Shown piece by piece: positions 23,707 through 33,474 of a DNA stretch of 64,000 nucleotides (positions are counted from its first letter, which is position 1; each line of letters begins with the position of its first letter). The notes beneath the pieces are model-generated. The model made no database searches and was not told the DNA's origin. It was given only the letters and a program-made list of their open reading frames with translations. The position numbers and the translations under genes are program-made. The DNA comes from 0-14-0-80-60-11 sp049322355 (GTDB taxonomy: Bacteria; Desulfobacterota; Desulfobaccia; Desulfobaccales; 0-14-0-80-60-11): NCBI GenBank assembly GCA_049322355.1, contig JBMORG010000027.1, positions 248,001 to 312,000 of the forward strand, written 5' to 3'.

Positions 23707-26700
23707 TTAACCCATGGCTGCCAAGGCCTGTCGGACCAGTTGGGAATACGTCTCCGAGCTGCATTCCCCAAAGATTTGCTCGGCTTCACAGAGGCATTCC
23801 TTAGCCTGCTCCTTCCTGCCGTTTAGCCGGTGCAAGACCCCCAAATTGAACAAGGCACGGCCTTGCACAAACCCTCTGACCCCCACCTCCTTGCCTACCT
23901 GGATGATCTGGTCCAGATACGCTCTGGCCCGGCGTTTGGCGAAGGGGACTTCTCTCAGGATAAATCCCAGGTTCTTGACGACAGACCGAACCCCCAGGGG
24001 GCGGGCCCGTGTGGCCATCTGGAAATAAATCTCGGCCAAATTGTTTTCCAATAGGTAGCGCGAGTATAATCTGCCGGTTTCCGTGAGCACCCGGAGCCCT
24101 GCCGCGATCATTTTCATTCCCCGGGAAAATTGGCCATTGACAATTAAAACTGCCCCATACAATGCTTGGGCGTGGGTTACGATATAATCCATCCCCAGTT
24201 GTTGGCACAACGGGATAATCTCCTCGAGGATCTCGGCTGCTTCCTGAAATTGATCGCATTGGACAGAGTAAGAGGCCAGGACCAACTTGGGCCACACGGT
24301 AAACAGCGGATCGTTGGAAAGCTCCACGGCCTTCTTGCCCCACTCTATGGCCCTGGCGAAATCCCCGGCAGTGTAATGGGCGTAGCTCGTGCAAATGTAG
24401 CCCACCACGGTGCTCCGCAAGTCTGAATGACTTTCGCCGAATTCCAGTAAAATTCTGCCGAGTTCGAAATTTTTTTGGCTGTTCCCCAGGAAAAGGTAGA
24501 TCATCCCCAAGCCCCCCAGGGAGAGAAAAAAGGCCATGGGCTCCAGATCATTTCTTTTGGTCAGGACCTCTTGGCCATAGAGAATGCCCTGATCCAACAT
24601 TTTCATTTCACCACAGGACCAGGTGAGATTGGCGTAGGCCAGCCCCATGGCGGTGTAATTCTTGGTCATCTCGCCCAATTCCAGGGCCTTGAGGCTATAT
24701 TTGTAAGATTCTTTGGCCTTGCCGATGCAGAACAGGGTTATGCACAGCCAGCCATAAAAGATTCCCAGTAGCGCCTTATCCGAAAGAGACTCTGCCAACG
24801 GCTGGTGATCCAGGAACAGCCTGGTTAAACTTTCGAAATCGGCCCGGTAATAAAATACCTGGGCCCATTCGTTGAGAAAGTCGATAAGGAACCATTTTTC
24901 TTCTTCCGAGTCCCCCAGGGTTTGCCTCAGAATCTGAAAGGCCCGCTGATAGTATTGATGGGATTCTTGCACGGCATATTGCTTCAGGCTTTTCCTGCCC
25001 GATTCTCGCAGATAATGCACGGCTTTTTGGGAGAGATCTTTTTGGGAGAGATCACTGTGCCGGAAATGGAAAGCCAGGGTTTCATAGAATTCCGGAAGCC
25101 TGTCTCCCATCATTTCCTCGATCCGCAAGCCGATGCGCCGATGCATGTTCTGGCGATCTTTCTTGAGCAGACTGTTATAGACCACATCCTGAATCAAAGC
25201 GTGCTTAAAAACATACTTCTTTTTCGAGGGAGAGGTTCTCCGCAGCAAGTCGAGGGCTTCCAATCTTTCTAGAAGCTGATCGAGGGTGTCGGCATGCCGG
25301 GTAATGTTCCTGAGAGCCTCATACGGAACTGTTCTGCCGATGACCGAGGCTTCCTGGAGCAGATGTTTGGCCGCTTCGTCCAAACGGTCTATTCTCCCCG
25401 AAATGACCGAGTGGATGGTTGAAGGGATATCAGCCTGGTCAGTGCTCCCGGTGAGTTGCCAGTTGCCGTTGTGGAGCTGCAAGATTTCGGATTCGATCAA
25501 GGAATTTATCATTTCTTCCAGGTAAAAGGGATTGGTGTCCACCTTCTCCTGGACAAACCGCTGCAGGTCTGCCGGTACCGCGGTGGTCTGCAGGATAGAG
25601 GCCAGCATTTCCTGAATTTCCGCAGTAGATAGATCCTGGAGTTGGATTTCCCGATACGACTCCCCTATCTGTTTAATCTCCTCTTCATTGAACAATTCGA
25701 AGGGAGGCCGATATGTAGCAAGGAAAAGCACGGGCGCATGTTGCATGACCAGAAGACGAAGCATATTCAGGAAGGTGACATCCGCCCACTGCAGGTCTTC
25801 AAAACAGACGACCAATGGGGCATGTTTGGCCTGATCCTGCAAGGTTAACAGCAAAGCCTTGTGGAGGCGGGATTTCCAAAACTCGGGGCTCATCTTGGCT
25901 ACTTCGGGATAATGGAGAGACAAAAGGCTGCCGATGTATGGCGCCACCTCTTTGGAACCGTTGAATTCTTCCAGCCGCGCTTCCAGTTTGGCCGCCACCC
26001 GGCCGGGAGTATCGCCTTTCTCTATGGCCAGGTCGCGTTTTATCAGATTAATGAGGGGATAATAGGATATGTTCTGGGTATAGGCGTAGGCATGCCCTTC
26101 GATCCACCTGATTTCCTTCAAGTTTAGGCCGGCCCGGAATTCCTCCAGGAGCCGGCTTTTTCCGGTGCCTGCCTCACCACAAATGGCTATAACAGAGCCT
26201 TGGCCCTCCCGCAGCCTGTCTATGGCCTGGGCCAGCACCGCCATTTCTTTCTGGCGCCCGATCAGGGCGGCCCGACGGCCGGATATGCGATAGGCTTTGT
26301 TGGGCAATTCCCTGGGGGACAAGAGCCGGTGAAATTGGACTGGCCTGGTCTTGCCCTTAACCTGGACCAGCTCCGGAGGGCCGAAGGAGAAGAAGCCTTC
26401 CGCATGGGTATAGGTGGTTTGCCCCACCAGGGTTTCACCCGATTTGGCCAGGGAACATAACCTGGAGGCGACGTTGACGGTATCCCCCGCGATTTGGTGC
26501 GCCGCCTTGGTGAAGTCGAATTTGCCCGTTACTGCCAGGCCGGTATTGATGCCAATATGAACCGCCAGGGGCTGTCCTATGGTGTCCTGAATTTTCGGAC
26601 TGATCCTCGTCACCGCCTCATGAATCTCGCTGGCGGTTTTGACGGCCCGCACCGGATCGTCTTCGTGGGCCAGGGGAACCCCGAACACGGCCATCACCTG

Positions 26701-27063
26701 ATCTCCGGCAAACTTCTCGATGTGGCCGCCACTGTTGATAACTACTCTGGCAATCTCGCCGATTATGTGGCTTACCAAGTCCTTGACTTCCTCCGGGTCC
26801 AGGCGCTCTGCCAGCGTAGTATAGCCGGAGATATCGGCGAACAGAACGGTAATGAATTTGCGTTCGCTGGCAATCTTCGCCCGCTTTTCCGCCGGCTTTT
26901 TATCGATTTCCCGTTCCAGGGTCAGCCCACATTCACCACAGAACCTGTCACTGGGCAGAATGGCGCTGCCGCAGCCGGAGCAGGTCATCTGCAGTTTTGC
27001 CCCACAACTGCGGCAAAATTTCTGGGTTTCCACAATTGCGCTCTGGCATTTGGGACATTTCAT
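23707..27063 (-). CDS. Adenylate/guanylate cyclase-AAA ATPase-TPR signalling protein
   Basis: 1118 residues. Two double zinc ribbons at 1-50 (CPKCQ, CRSCG, CSGCG, CGECG) precede a class III cyclase domain at about 70-250 (FITVLFADISGYTTLAERL, with the metal-binding FADIS and GDQVMAVFG). Next come an AAA/NTPase domain from about 265 (Walker A GEAGTGKS, Walker B VVCFEDLQWAD) and a long C-terminal TPR region. This is the CyaA-like architecture common in deltaproteobacteria and cyanobacteria. It is predicted soluble; the signal sensed is unknown. It stands alone, divergent from the fadL-like gene. Confidence 0.92.
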   Translation of the reverse strand: MKCPKCQSAIVETQKFCRSCGAKLQMTCSGCGSAILPSDRFCGECGLTLEREIDKKPAEKRAKIASERKFITVLFADISGYTTLAERLDPEEVKDLVSHIIGEIARVVINSGGHIEKFAGDQVMAVFGVPLAHEDDPVRAVKTASEIHEAVTRISPKIQDTIGQPLAVHIGINTGLAVTGKFDFTKAAHQIAGDTVNVASRLCSLAKSGETLVGQTTYTHAEGFFSFGPPELVQVKGKTRPVQFHRLLSPRELPNKAYRISGRRAALIGRQKEMAVLAQAIDRLREGQGSVIAICGEAGTGKSRLLEEFRAGLNLKEIRWIEGHAYAYTQNISYYPLINLIKRDLAIEKGDTPGRVAAKLEARLEEFNGSKEVAPYIGSLLSLHYPEVAKMSPEFWKSRLHKALLLTLQDQAKHAPLVVCFEDLQWADVTFLNMLRLLVMQHAPVLFLATYRPPFELFNEEEIKQIGESYREIQLQDLSTAEIQEMLASILQTTAVPADLQRFVQEKVDTNPFYLEEMINSLIESEILQLHNGNWQLTGSTDQADIPSTIHSVISGRIDRLDEAAKHLLQEASVIGRTVPYEALRNITRHADTLDQLLERLEALDLLRRTSPSKKKYVFKHALIQDVVYNSLLKKDRQNMHRRIGLRIEEMMGDRLPEFYETLAFHFRHSDLSQKDLSQKAVHYLRESGRKSLKQYAVQESHQYYQRAFQILRQTLGDSEEEKWFLIDFLNEWAQVFYYRADFESLTRLFLDHQPLAESLSDKALLGIFYGWLCITLFCIGKAKESYKYSLKALELGEMTKNYTAMGLAYANLTWSCGEMKMLDQGILYGQEVLTKRNDLEPMAFFLSLGGLGMIYLFLGNSQKNFELGRILLEFGESHSDLRSTVVGYICTSYAHYTAGDFARAIEWGKKAVELSNDPLFTVWPKLVLASYSVQCDQFQEAAEILEEIIPLCQQLGMDYIVTHAQALYGAVLIVNGQFSRGMKMIAAGLRVLTETGRLYSRYLLENNLAEIYFQMATRARPLGVRSVVKNLGFILREVPFAKRRARAYLDQIIQVGKEVGVRGFVQGRALFNLGVLHRLNGRKEQAKECLCEAEQIFGECSSETYSQLVRQALAAMG

Positions 27064-27425
27064 GGCTTTGCTTCAATTTGCGGCGTGTGGGCAAACGAAA
27101 CCGGCAAGCTGCTGCTTACCCGGTTGACTGGCGAGCTATCCATGTGAGGCCCCACTTCTCGACCCCCTTGGATGAAAAGAGACAAGGACGCACTTATAGT
27201 ATGATTATTATAAAGAATTGTCAATGAAAGATTGATAAATACGTGGTCATGGCGCTGTAGAGAAATTATTATTCCCAGAATTTATTGCTTCACTGTTTAT
27301 GGGGAAAGAAAGTTGTTTGTAAAATTGCTTTACAAATCCAGGGTTTCATTGGTATAAGGAGAAATATGTTTTTTGGTGTAGGCCCCCCAACCAGGTAAGC
27401 CGTTGCAAACCTTCGGGAGGTCGGT
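27064..27425. other. Divergent region, cyclase and FadL genes
   Basis: About 360 bases. The left half is AT-rich and likely carries the cyclase promoter. The right half has the palindrome and promoter listed next. A 10-codon ORF (27366-27398) with AAGGAG upstream lies just after the promoter and may be a leader peptide; its significance is unproven. Confidence 0.4.
27316..27358 (+). promoter_or_regulatory. Promoter with perfect palindromic operator, fadL-like gene
   Basis: TTTGTAAA-ATTGC-TTTACAAA is a perfect 8-bp inverted repeat with a 5-bp spacer. Its right arm doubles as a -35 (TTTACA), followed after 18 bp by TATAAG. Repressor control is implied; a fatty-acid-responsive regulator would fit the target, but no such gene is nearby. 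Confidence 0.55.
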
Positions 27426-28649
27426 ATGGGCGGCAAGGGAAGGCGGTTCATCCTGGCGGCAGGACTGGGATGGTTGTTCTTGGCTGCCGGACCTGCTCAG
27501 GGGTCGGGGTTTGCCCTTTACGAAGCCGGCGCCCGGAGCAGTGCCCTGGCCGGCGCCGTGGTAGCCCGGGCCGATGACCTTTCCGCCATTTTCTACAATC
27601 CCGGTGGCCTGGTCCAACTTCCGGGATTGCAAATCATGTGCGGGTTCACCACCTTTATACCTCGCGTTGAAATCGTCACTCATCTTGGCCCCGTCGCCAC
27701 CCCCAACCTTATGCAAAGCAGCGTGTTTTTCGCACCTCACTTCTTTACTTCATACCAGGTTGCCGAACGGGTGTGGCTGGGGTTTGGGCTAAACTCGCCA
27801 TTCGGACTGGGTATCCAATACAACCACAACTGGCCTGGACGTATTAACGTTACCCAGGCAACCATCACCACCTTGAACCTCAATCCCACTATTGCGGTGA
27901 AAATAACGGATTACCTTGCCGTGGGCGCCGGCCTGGACATCATGCATTTCACCCTAAACCTGAAACGCATACTCCCCTTGCCGCTCCTGGGTCCCCAAGC
28001 CCTGGATTTGCAGGGTGACAGCTGGGGGCTCGGATTTAATCTTGGTTTGCATTTAAAACCCCGGGATTACTTGGCTTTCGGCCTCTCTTATCGCAGCCAG
28101 ATAAGGCAATACGTGGACGGTACGGCGCGTTTCCGTCCTTTCAACACCCTCGACGGGGATGCCGCCGGCAGTGTCATCCTGCCTGATATGATTCTTTTTG
28201 GAATTATGGTGCGACCCTTAAAAAACCTGTCGGTGGAAGGGGGGATCATCTGGACTCACTGGGATTTGTACAGACAGTTGGACGTCAAATTTAGCAACGC
28301 CTTGGGCACGTTATCTGAGAAGAAAGACTGGCACAATACCTGGCGGGGCCAATTGGGAGTGGAATATAAGGCGTTATCCTGGCTGGATCTGCGATTTGGT
28401 TACGCTTTTGAAAACGAACCCATGCCGGACAAATACGCCGATTACGTGGTGCCCTCCACCGACCGCCGCCATAGCTTCTGCTGCGGCGCCGGATTTAACT
28501 GGCGCGCCCTGACCCTGGATCTGGCCTACACCATGGTGCTCATGATGGACCGGACCGTCAACAACTCCCAGGCCCTCGGGGTGCTGCCCTCGGACTTCCA
28601 GGGCCGGCTGTCCCACGTGCTCGCCCTGAGTTTAGGTTACAAGTTTTGA
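27426..28649 (+). CDS. FadL/TodX-type outer-membrane transporter
   Basis: 407 residues. A signal peptide ends near PAQGSGFALYEAGARSSALAGA, the classical FadL N-terminus, whose hatch region inserts into a 14-strand barrel. DDLSAIFYNPGGLVQLPG is the family's NPA-like motif, and the C-terminus ends in the aromatic barrel signature SLGYKF. The family imports long-chain fatty acids, alkanes or aromatics. GGGAGG precedes the ATG. The DUF362 fusion gene follows 64 bases downstream, probably co-transcribed. Confidence 0.92.
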   Translation: MGGKGRRFILAAGLGWLFLAAGPAQGSGFALYEAGARSSALAGAVVARADDLSAIFYNPGGLVQLPGLQIMCGFTTFIPRVEIVTHLGPVATPNLMQSSVFFAPHFFTSYQVAERVWLGFGLNSPFGLGIQYNHNWPGRINVTQATITTLNLNPTIAVKITDYLAVGAGLDIMHFTLNLKRILPLPLLGPQALDLQGDSWGLGFNLGLHLKPRDYLAFGLSYRSQIRQYVDGTARFRPFNTLDGDAAGSVILPDMILFGIMVRPLKNLSVEGGIIWTHWDLYRQLDVKFSNALGTLSEKKDWHNTWRGQLGVEYKALSWLDLRFGYAFENEPMPDKYADYVVPSTDRRHSFCCGAGFNWRALTLDLAYTMVLMMDRTVNNSQALGVLPSDFQGRLSHVLALSLGYKF

Positions 28650-28713
28650 TAAGCCTTGGTAATTCAGTTCCCAAGCGAAAAATTGTAAACAGCATTTGCC
28701 GGAGGAGGGTCCA

Positions 28714-31488
28714 ATGAGCAGTCTAAAAGGTCTTGGTTTAAATTTCGACGAAACCATGGCAGGTCATATCGGGATTGGCGTAGAAGACCATGTGGAGGGC
28801 AGGATTGCCGGTGAACAACAAAACACCCCGCTGCGCTTTGACGCCAAGATCATGATTCCGGATTTGGATGGTTTTATCCAACTTTCGGACCATCGGGCCC
28901 GTCTGGAAGGCACCGTGACCTTCCAGCCCTTGGGCGGCACCTTCCCCATGGAAGACGGTTTCTTTAACCTGTTCTCCGTTGATCCGGCCACCGGCATCCG
29001 CCAAATGATTTATGCCTTTCGGTTCACGGCCAGCAACGGCAAGAAATACTTTCTGCGCGGGGAAAAATGGCTTAAAGATGACCCGGGCTTCGACGTGGTG
29101 GAAGATATGACCACCCTCTTTACCACTGTCTATGACGGCCCGGATGAGCAGGCGCCCCTCTACGGCTCGGGGCAACTCTACTTTGATCTCAAAGATGGCC
29201 CCGCTCTCATTGCTTCCATGGAGGTGACCGGGGTCAAGTGGTGGGAGGTTTGGAATTGGCACAAAAAAGCCCAGGGCAAGATCGCCTTCATGGATTTTGC
29301 CTGGGGGGAGATCAAAAACACCTATCTCAGCGACATCAATCCTTTCTATGATGCCCAATATGAGAACCTGGTCCTCTCCGGCCGGGTTTTGCAGAACGGC
29401 GCCGAAAAAGACTTTTTTCTCGTCTCCGGCAAGCATGACAAAGGCTTCCCCTGGGGCGACGGCGAAATTTTTTGGGATGTCCTGCTGCTCATCGGCGACC
29501 AGGCCGGCGGCTACCGGAAATATTGCATCAGCGACCGGGTCCTGCAAGGCATGTCACTCAACGTCGAAGCCGGCAGCTACCGGTACCAGGGCCCCATCTT
29601 TGAACTGCCCCAGGGCCATGCTGCCCGCTTCTCCCATATGCGCCAAAAGGAAGCCTATCTTAAGGAATGCACCGCAGATTTTACCATCACCTTCAAGGCC
29701 AAGCCCTATGATGTCACTCCTTTTCCTTTTCCCATTGCCAACGATGCTTTGGCCAAGATAGCCACCGGATTGAAATGGGTGCTCCAGGGTATCCTGCCAG
29801 CGGAGTTTCTGCTGGGGATATTCATCACTCCCCATACGGTCACGGTTAATCAGGGCGTCTTGACCATTAAGAATGGCACCCAGGCCACGGACTACCACCT
29901 GGCGCCGGAAAAGACCTTTGGCGAGGCCGAGCGGTCCACTTTCAAAAATATCAGGGAACCTACTATGCTCTATGGGTACATCTGTGCCATTCGGCCGCCT
30001 GCCCAGATGGCCAGAGTCCAAATTCATTCCAATTCTTTGCGCAACGACCGCCAAAGACTGGTGAAAGACCAGTTGGACGCCCTCATCGGGTCTCTGGTCT
30101 CCAGGGTCGCCTCCAAAGAGATGCTCATGGAAGGCGGCACCTTGAGCATCCATGATCTCGGGCCCAAAGCCGAATCCACCGGCCTCGCCTCCCCGAATTT
30201 TATTAAGCTGGGGGAACCTCTACTGGAAGTCAACAACGACCACTTTCCCACCGCGGTGTTTCAGCGGCGCATCATTTCGGTCAAAGACCCTTCCGGCGAA
30301 ACTTGCCTGGCCATGGAAGAAGATATGGATCTGATGCGGGTGGAAGCGGAAAACTCCACTAAAAAAGTCACCGTAGCCGCCATCAAGCATCAGGATAAAT
30401 TCGCTGCCCTGGATTCGGTCCTGGAAAAAACCGGTTTTCAGGATTTGGTAAACGGGAAATGGCAGGCCTCGGGAAAATCCAAAGCTGACTTTGCCATCGT
30501 GATTAAGCCCAACTTCATGTTTTCCTACAACAAGAGCGACCGCACCACCTTTACCGACCCGGAATTGGTGGCTCATTTGGTGCAGGTGCTGAAAACTCGG
30601 GGCGGCTTTGAAAACCTGACGGTAGTGGAGGCCCAAAGCACCTATGGCGAGTTTTTTAATAAACGCGGCGTTCTGGAGGTGGCCGAATACCTGGGCTACG
30701 CGATTGACGGCAGCACCGGCTACAAGATGGTGGACCTCACTACGGATAACTCCGAAGTGCAAAACTTAGGCAGCCATCTCGGCCCCCATCCGGTTCCCTT
30801 GACCTGGAAAAACGCAGACTTCCGGATCTCCTTCGCCAAGAACAAGACCCATGCCTATGCCTATTACAGCCTGACGCTCAAAAACGTTTATGGCGCCCTG
30901 CCCCTGGCCGACAAGTTTTCCGAATATCACTCCAACAAAACCAGAGGCATCTATCACACTACCATGGAGTATCTCCGGGCCTTTCCCGTGCATTACGGCC
31001 TCATTGACGCCCATCTCAGCGCCGACGGCCCCTTTGGGGTGTTCGCGGACCCGGAGCCGAACGTTACCGAAACCATCATCGGCGGTGAAGACCTGGTGGC
31101 CGTGGACTGGGTGGGAGCCACCAAAATGGGTCTTGATCCGAAAATCAGCCAATATATGGAGTTGGCGGTAAAAGCCTTCGGGAAACCGGAAATCAACCTG
31201 GTGGGGGATCGGAACCCCTACCGGCCCTGGCTGAATGTGCCCGCAGTCCTGAGCCTCTTTACTCACTACGGCCTTGATGCCAATGACTATTTCGGCAACC
31301 TGCTCTACATGACCGGGGCTTACATGGACGAAAGCCAGTTCACCCACAAAAACAAGTCCGAATTTATGAGGCAGGCCCGCAAAGCGATAAACCCATTGCA
31401 AACAGCCATTTTCTTGCAGGCCGGGGGAGAACAAACCTTGGCCAATAAGCTGGTGAGCAAGTTTTTTACTTGGCTCGGAAGCCATTGA
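28714..31488 (+). CDS. Fusion: GMC-oxidoreductase accessory-like region + DUF362
   Basis: 924 residues. The N-terminal 350 (LNFDETMAGHIG, DLDGFIQLSDHRARLEGTV, FPMEDGFFNLF) resemble the lipid/substrate-binding tail found on large GMC oxidoreductases; no FAD motif is present. The C-terminal half from about 590 is DUF362-like (ADFAIVIKPNFMFSYN, NKTHAYAYYSLTLKNVYGALP, GGEDLVAVDWVGATKMGLDP). No ferredoxin cysteines or signal peptide are visible. AGGAGG precedes the chosen ATG. Position behind a FadL porin suggests handling of a hydrophobic substrate. The domain pairing is unfamiliar to me. Confidence 0.7.
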   Translation: MSSLKGLGLNFDETMAGHIGIGVEDHVEGRIAGEQQNTPLRFDAKIMIPDLDGFIQLSDHRARLEGTVTFQPLGGTFPMEDGFFNLFSVDPATGIRQMIYAFRFTASNGKKYFLRGEKWLKDDPGFDVVEDMTTLFTTVYDGPDEQAPLYGSGQLYFDLKDGPALIASMEVTGVKWWEVWNWHKKAQGKIAFMDFAWGEIKNTYLSDINPFYDAQYENLVLSGRVLQNGAEKDFFLVSGKHDKGFPWGDGEIFWDVLLLIGDQAGGYRKYCISDRVLQGMSLNVEAGSYRYQGPIFELPQGHAARFSHMRQKEAYLKECTADFTITFKAKPYDVTPFPFPIANDALAKIATGLKWVLQGILPAEFLLGIFITPHTVTVNQGVLTIKNGTQATDYHLAPEKTFGEAERSTFKNIREPTMLYGYICAIRPPAQMARVQIHSNSLRNDRQRLVKDQLDALIGSLVSRVASKEMLMEGGTLSIHDLGPKAESTGLASPNFIKLGEPLLEVNNDHFPTAVFQRRIISVKDPSGETCLAMEEDMDLMRVEAENSTKKVTVAAIKHQDKFAALDSVLEKTGFQDLVNGKWQASGKSKADFAIVIKPNFMFSYNKSDRTTFTDPELVAHLVQVLKTRGGFENLTVVEAQSTYGEFFNKRGVLEVAEYLGYAIDGSTGYKMVDLTTDNSEVQNLGSHLGPHPVPLTWKNADFRISFAKNKTHAYAYYSLTLKNVYGALPLADKFSEYHSNKTRGIYHTTMEYLRAFPVHYGLIDAHLSADGPFGVFADPEPNVTETIIGGEDLVAVDWVGATKMGLDPKISQYMELAVKAFGKPEINLVGDRNPYRPWLNVPAVLSLFTHYGLDANDYFGNLLYMTGAYMDESQFTHKNKSEFMRQARKAINPLQTAIFLQAGGEQTLANKLVSKFFTWLGSH

Positions 31489-31504
31489 CCGGAGGGGAGA
31501 ACTT

Positions 31505-31619
31505 ATACCAAGTTGCGTCCAAACAGGTAATATTTTCGGCAGCCGCAGGCTTTAGCCTGCGCTGGCACATGCGAACGCCGGTGCCACTGATTTTTACTCT
31601 TTTGACGGCAACTTGGTAT
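31505..31619. mobile_element. 115-bp MITE-like element
   Basis: Terminal inverted repeats ATACCAAGTTGCGTC and GACGGCAACTTGGTAT match except for one extra base. The inside carries a GCAGGC-TTTA-GCCTGC hairpin and no ORF. Both ends begin at TA, as expected for IS630/Tc1-type non-autonomous elements, but no target duplication beyond TA is clear. Confidence 0.5.
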
Positions 31620-31635
31620 TAGCGGAATTCCTTTT

Positions 31636-31800
31636 AAAGTCCCCCTTTGACCAAGGGGGATTTATAGAAATTGCCAAAAGTTCTTTCCTTCTATTCCCCT
31701 CTCCCCTTGTGGGAGAGGGTTAGGGTGAGGGGTTCTAAGAAAGACCTTTTTACAATGGGTATAGGGGGATTTAAAATCGGCAATCGGAAGGAATTGTTAA
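31636..31800. repeat. Composite dispersed repeat between convergent genes
   Basis: Contains CCCCCTTTGACCAAGGGGGATTTA, TTGCCAAAAG, a CCCCTCTCCCC-TTGTG-GGGAGAGGGTTAGGGTGAGGGG hairpin and AGGGGGATTTAAAATCGGCAATCGG. Parts recur at 3.64, 17.2, 33.95 and 35.45 kb. It probably acts as a bidirectional terminator here. Confidence 0.6.
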
Positions 31801-31870
31801 CGGGCCAGGGGGAACCGGGGCATCCCTCGGTTGCCCCCGGCCCCTCCCTCAACCCCCATCTTGCCGCTGG

Positions 31871-33268
31871 CTACATCACCACGATCTCTTCCAGACCGTC
31901 CCGCCAGTTGTCCCAGAGATAGTCGTCCAGGCGCCCCAACGCGATGACCCGGAAGGCATAGCGGGCCTGGGCGGTATAGAAATCGCACAGCGGTGCCGGC
32001 GCCTCCAGCTTGCCGTTGATGGCGTGAACTTCCGCGGGACAGGGCGCGCCGCAAAAGTGGCGCACCGCACAGCGGTTGCAGGGGGCAAAGCCTTCCGCCA
32101 CCCGGGTGGTGACGTCCTTGAAGGGCTTGGTCTTAAGCAACTCCGGCACCGGCGTCTCCCAAAGGTTGCCGCCGTGGAACTCCGGCAGGCCCAGAAATTC
32201 GCTGCACGGGGCCACTTCGCCCTTAGCGCCCACCGCAAAAAAGCAGCGCCCGCCGCCGCAGGGGCTGATGTCGCACATCAGCCGCCTCGCCCCCGGAGCC
32301 ACCAGCCCCAAAAGCAGGTTGGCGAAATTGCCGATCACCAGCTTTCGCCCGGTTTCTTGCAATAATTCGTAAGTCCGGTCCAGGGCCTTAAAGAAGTAAT
32401 GGGCCAGCTCTGCCTGGTCCGGCATGAGATTCCGGCCCCCCACCTGGGTACCCCGCACCGGGTTTAAGAGGGCGTTGCCCACCCCCCTGGCGTGGAAAAA
32501 CTCCACCAACTCCGGCAGGTGCCGGACGTTCTCCCGGGTCACCGTGGTGATCAGGTTAAGGCCGGGATAGCCCACCAGTTCTTCCAGCACCTTCACGGTC
32601 TCGGCGAAAACCCCGGCGCCGCCCCAGGTCCGCCGGGTGCGGTCCGCCACCTCCGGCGTCGGTCCGTCCAGGGACAGCCCGATGCCCACATTGTGGGCCA
32701 CCAGGAAATCCTTGGCCGCTTTATCCAACAGAGTGGCGTTGGTCTGCACCCCGAAGCGGAAGTAGTCGCCATACGCCTCAATCCCGGCAAAGACCGCGTC
32801 TTTGGCCAACAGGGGTTCGCTGCCGTGGAACACCAACTGGGGCCTGGCCCCCTCCGGCAGGGTGCCCACGAAAAAATCCTTGAGAATCTTGAGGGATTCC
32901 AGCAGCCGGGCCGGGTCCATGTGGACCCCGCCCCGCCGGGCCTCCCGGGGCAGATAGCAGTAGCCGCAGTCCAGGTTGCAGCGTTCGGTGGGGTTAAAAT
33001 AGACCGCGGACGGCAGCAGCCCAAACCGGACATTATTCAGATCTTTGACCAGGCTCTCTTCTTTCAACAGAAAGACCTGGGGCAACTCCGCCCCCAACAG
33101 ATAGTCCAGGGCCTGGTTCCGGGGCGCCAGCACCCAGAAGGCGGTGTCCGCGTTGATCAGGGCCACAAAATCGTCGTGGCCGATCTCCAAAACGTCGAAA
33201 TGGGGCCCGGCCCCGGCATTCACCGGAACTCCCGCCGGACCCCACAGAGGTGAAACTTCCTGGCCCAT
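31871..33268 (-). CDS. SPASM radical SAM peptide maturase (CbpB-like)
   Basis: 465 residues. After a 90-residue N-terminal region that may be a peptide-binding domain, the radical SAM cluster motif is CNLDCGYC (Cys 97, 101, 104), followed by a TIM-barrel core. The C-terminal SPASM-type cysteines are CDISPCGGGRC, the Cys of APCSEF, CNRCAVRHFCGAPC and a final CDF, enough for two auxiliary 4Fe-4S clusters. Such enzymes modify ribosomal peptides. The gene begins two bases after the stop of a 39-residue peptide gene, its likely substrate. I recall a TIGRFAM pair named CbpA/CbpB that this resembles but cannot verify it. Confidence 0.88.
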   Translation of the reverse strand: MGQEVSPLWGPAGVPVNAGAGPHFDVLEIGHDDFVALINADTAFWVLAPRNQALDYLLGAELPQVFLLKEESLVKDLNNVRFGLLPSAVYFNPTERCNLDCGYCYLPREARRGGVHMDPARLLESLKILKDFFVGTLPEGARPQLVFHGSEPLLAKDAVFAGIEAYGDYFRFGVQTNATLLDKAAKDFLVAHNVGIGLSLDGPTPEVADRTRRTWGGAGVFAETVKVLEELVGYPGLNLITTVTRENVRHLPELVEFFHARGVGNALLNPVRGTQVGGRNLMPDQAELAHYFFKALDRTYELLQETGRKLVIGNFANLLLGLVAPGARRLMCDISPCGGGRCFFAVGAKGEVAPCSEFLGLPEFHGGNLWETPVPELLKTKPFKDVTTRVAEGFAPCNRCAVRHFCGAPCPAEVHAINGKLEAPAPLCDFYTAQARYAFRVIALGRLDDYLWDNWRDGLEEIVVM

Positions 33269-33270
33269 GC

Positions 33271-33390
33271 CTACTTCGCCTTCTTGGCGTCGGCCATGAG
33301 GTAATGGGACAGGCCCACCTGGTCCCCGTTGGGGGCGCAGGTATAACGGATGCTGATGGGTTTCACCTTACTACTCTTTGATTTTGCCAT
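33271..33390 (-). CDS. 39-residue peptide precursor (CbpA-like)
   Basis: Starts MAKSKSSKVKPISIRY, then a single Cys in TCAPNGDQ, then VGLSHYLMADAKKAK and stop. The ATG has AAGGAGG ten bases upstream. A basic leader, one Cys beside Pro-Asn-Gly, and a conserved-looking VGLSHYLM stretch fit a radical SAM-modified RiPP precursor. It sits between a cobalamin riboswitch/terminator and the radical SAM gene with a 2-base gap, so it should be expressed when B12 is low and translated together with its modifying enzyme. The product and modification site are unknown. Confidence 0.82.
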   Translation of the reverse strand: MAKSKSSKVKPISIRYTCAPNGDQVGLSHYLMADAKKAK

Positions 33391-33474
33391 AATATATTGT
33401 CCTCCTTCCTCGTGTGGTTTACCGGCCGGGCCGGATCGCTCAACAGCCGCCGGGGTGAAAGCTCATCGGTGGCA

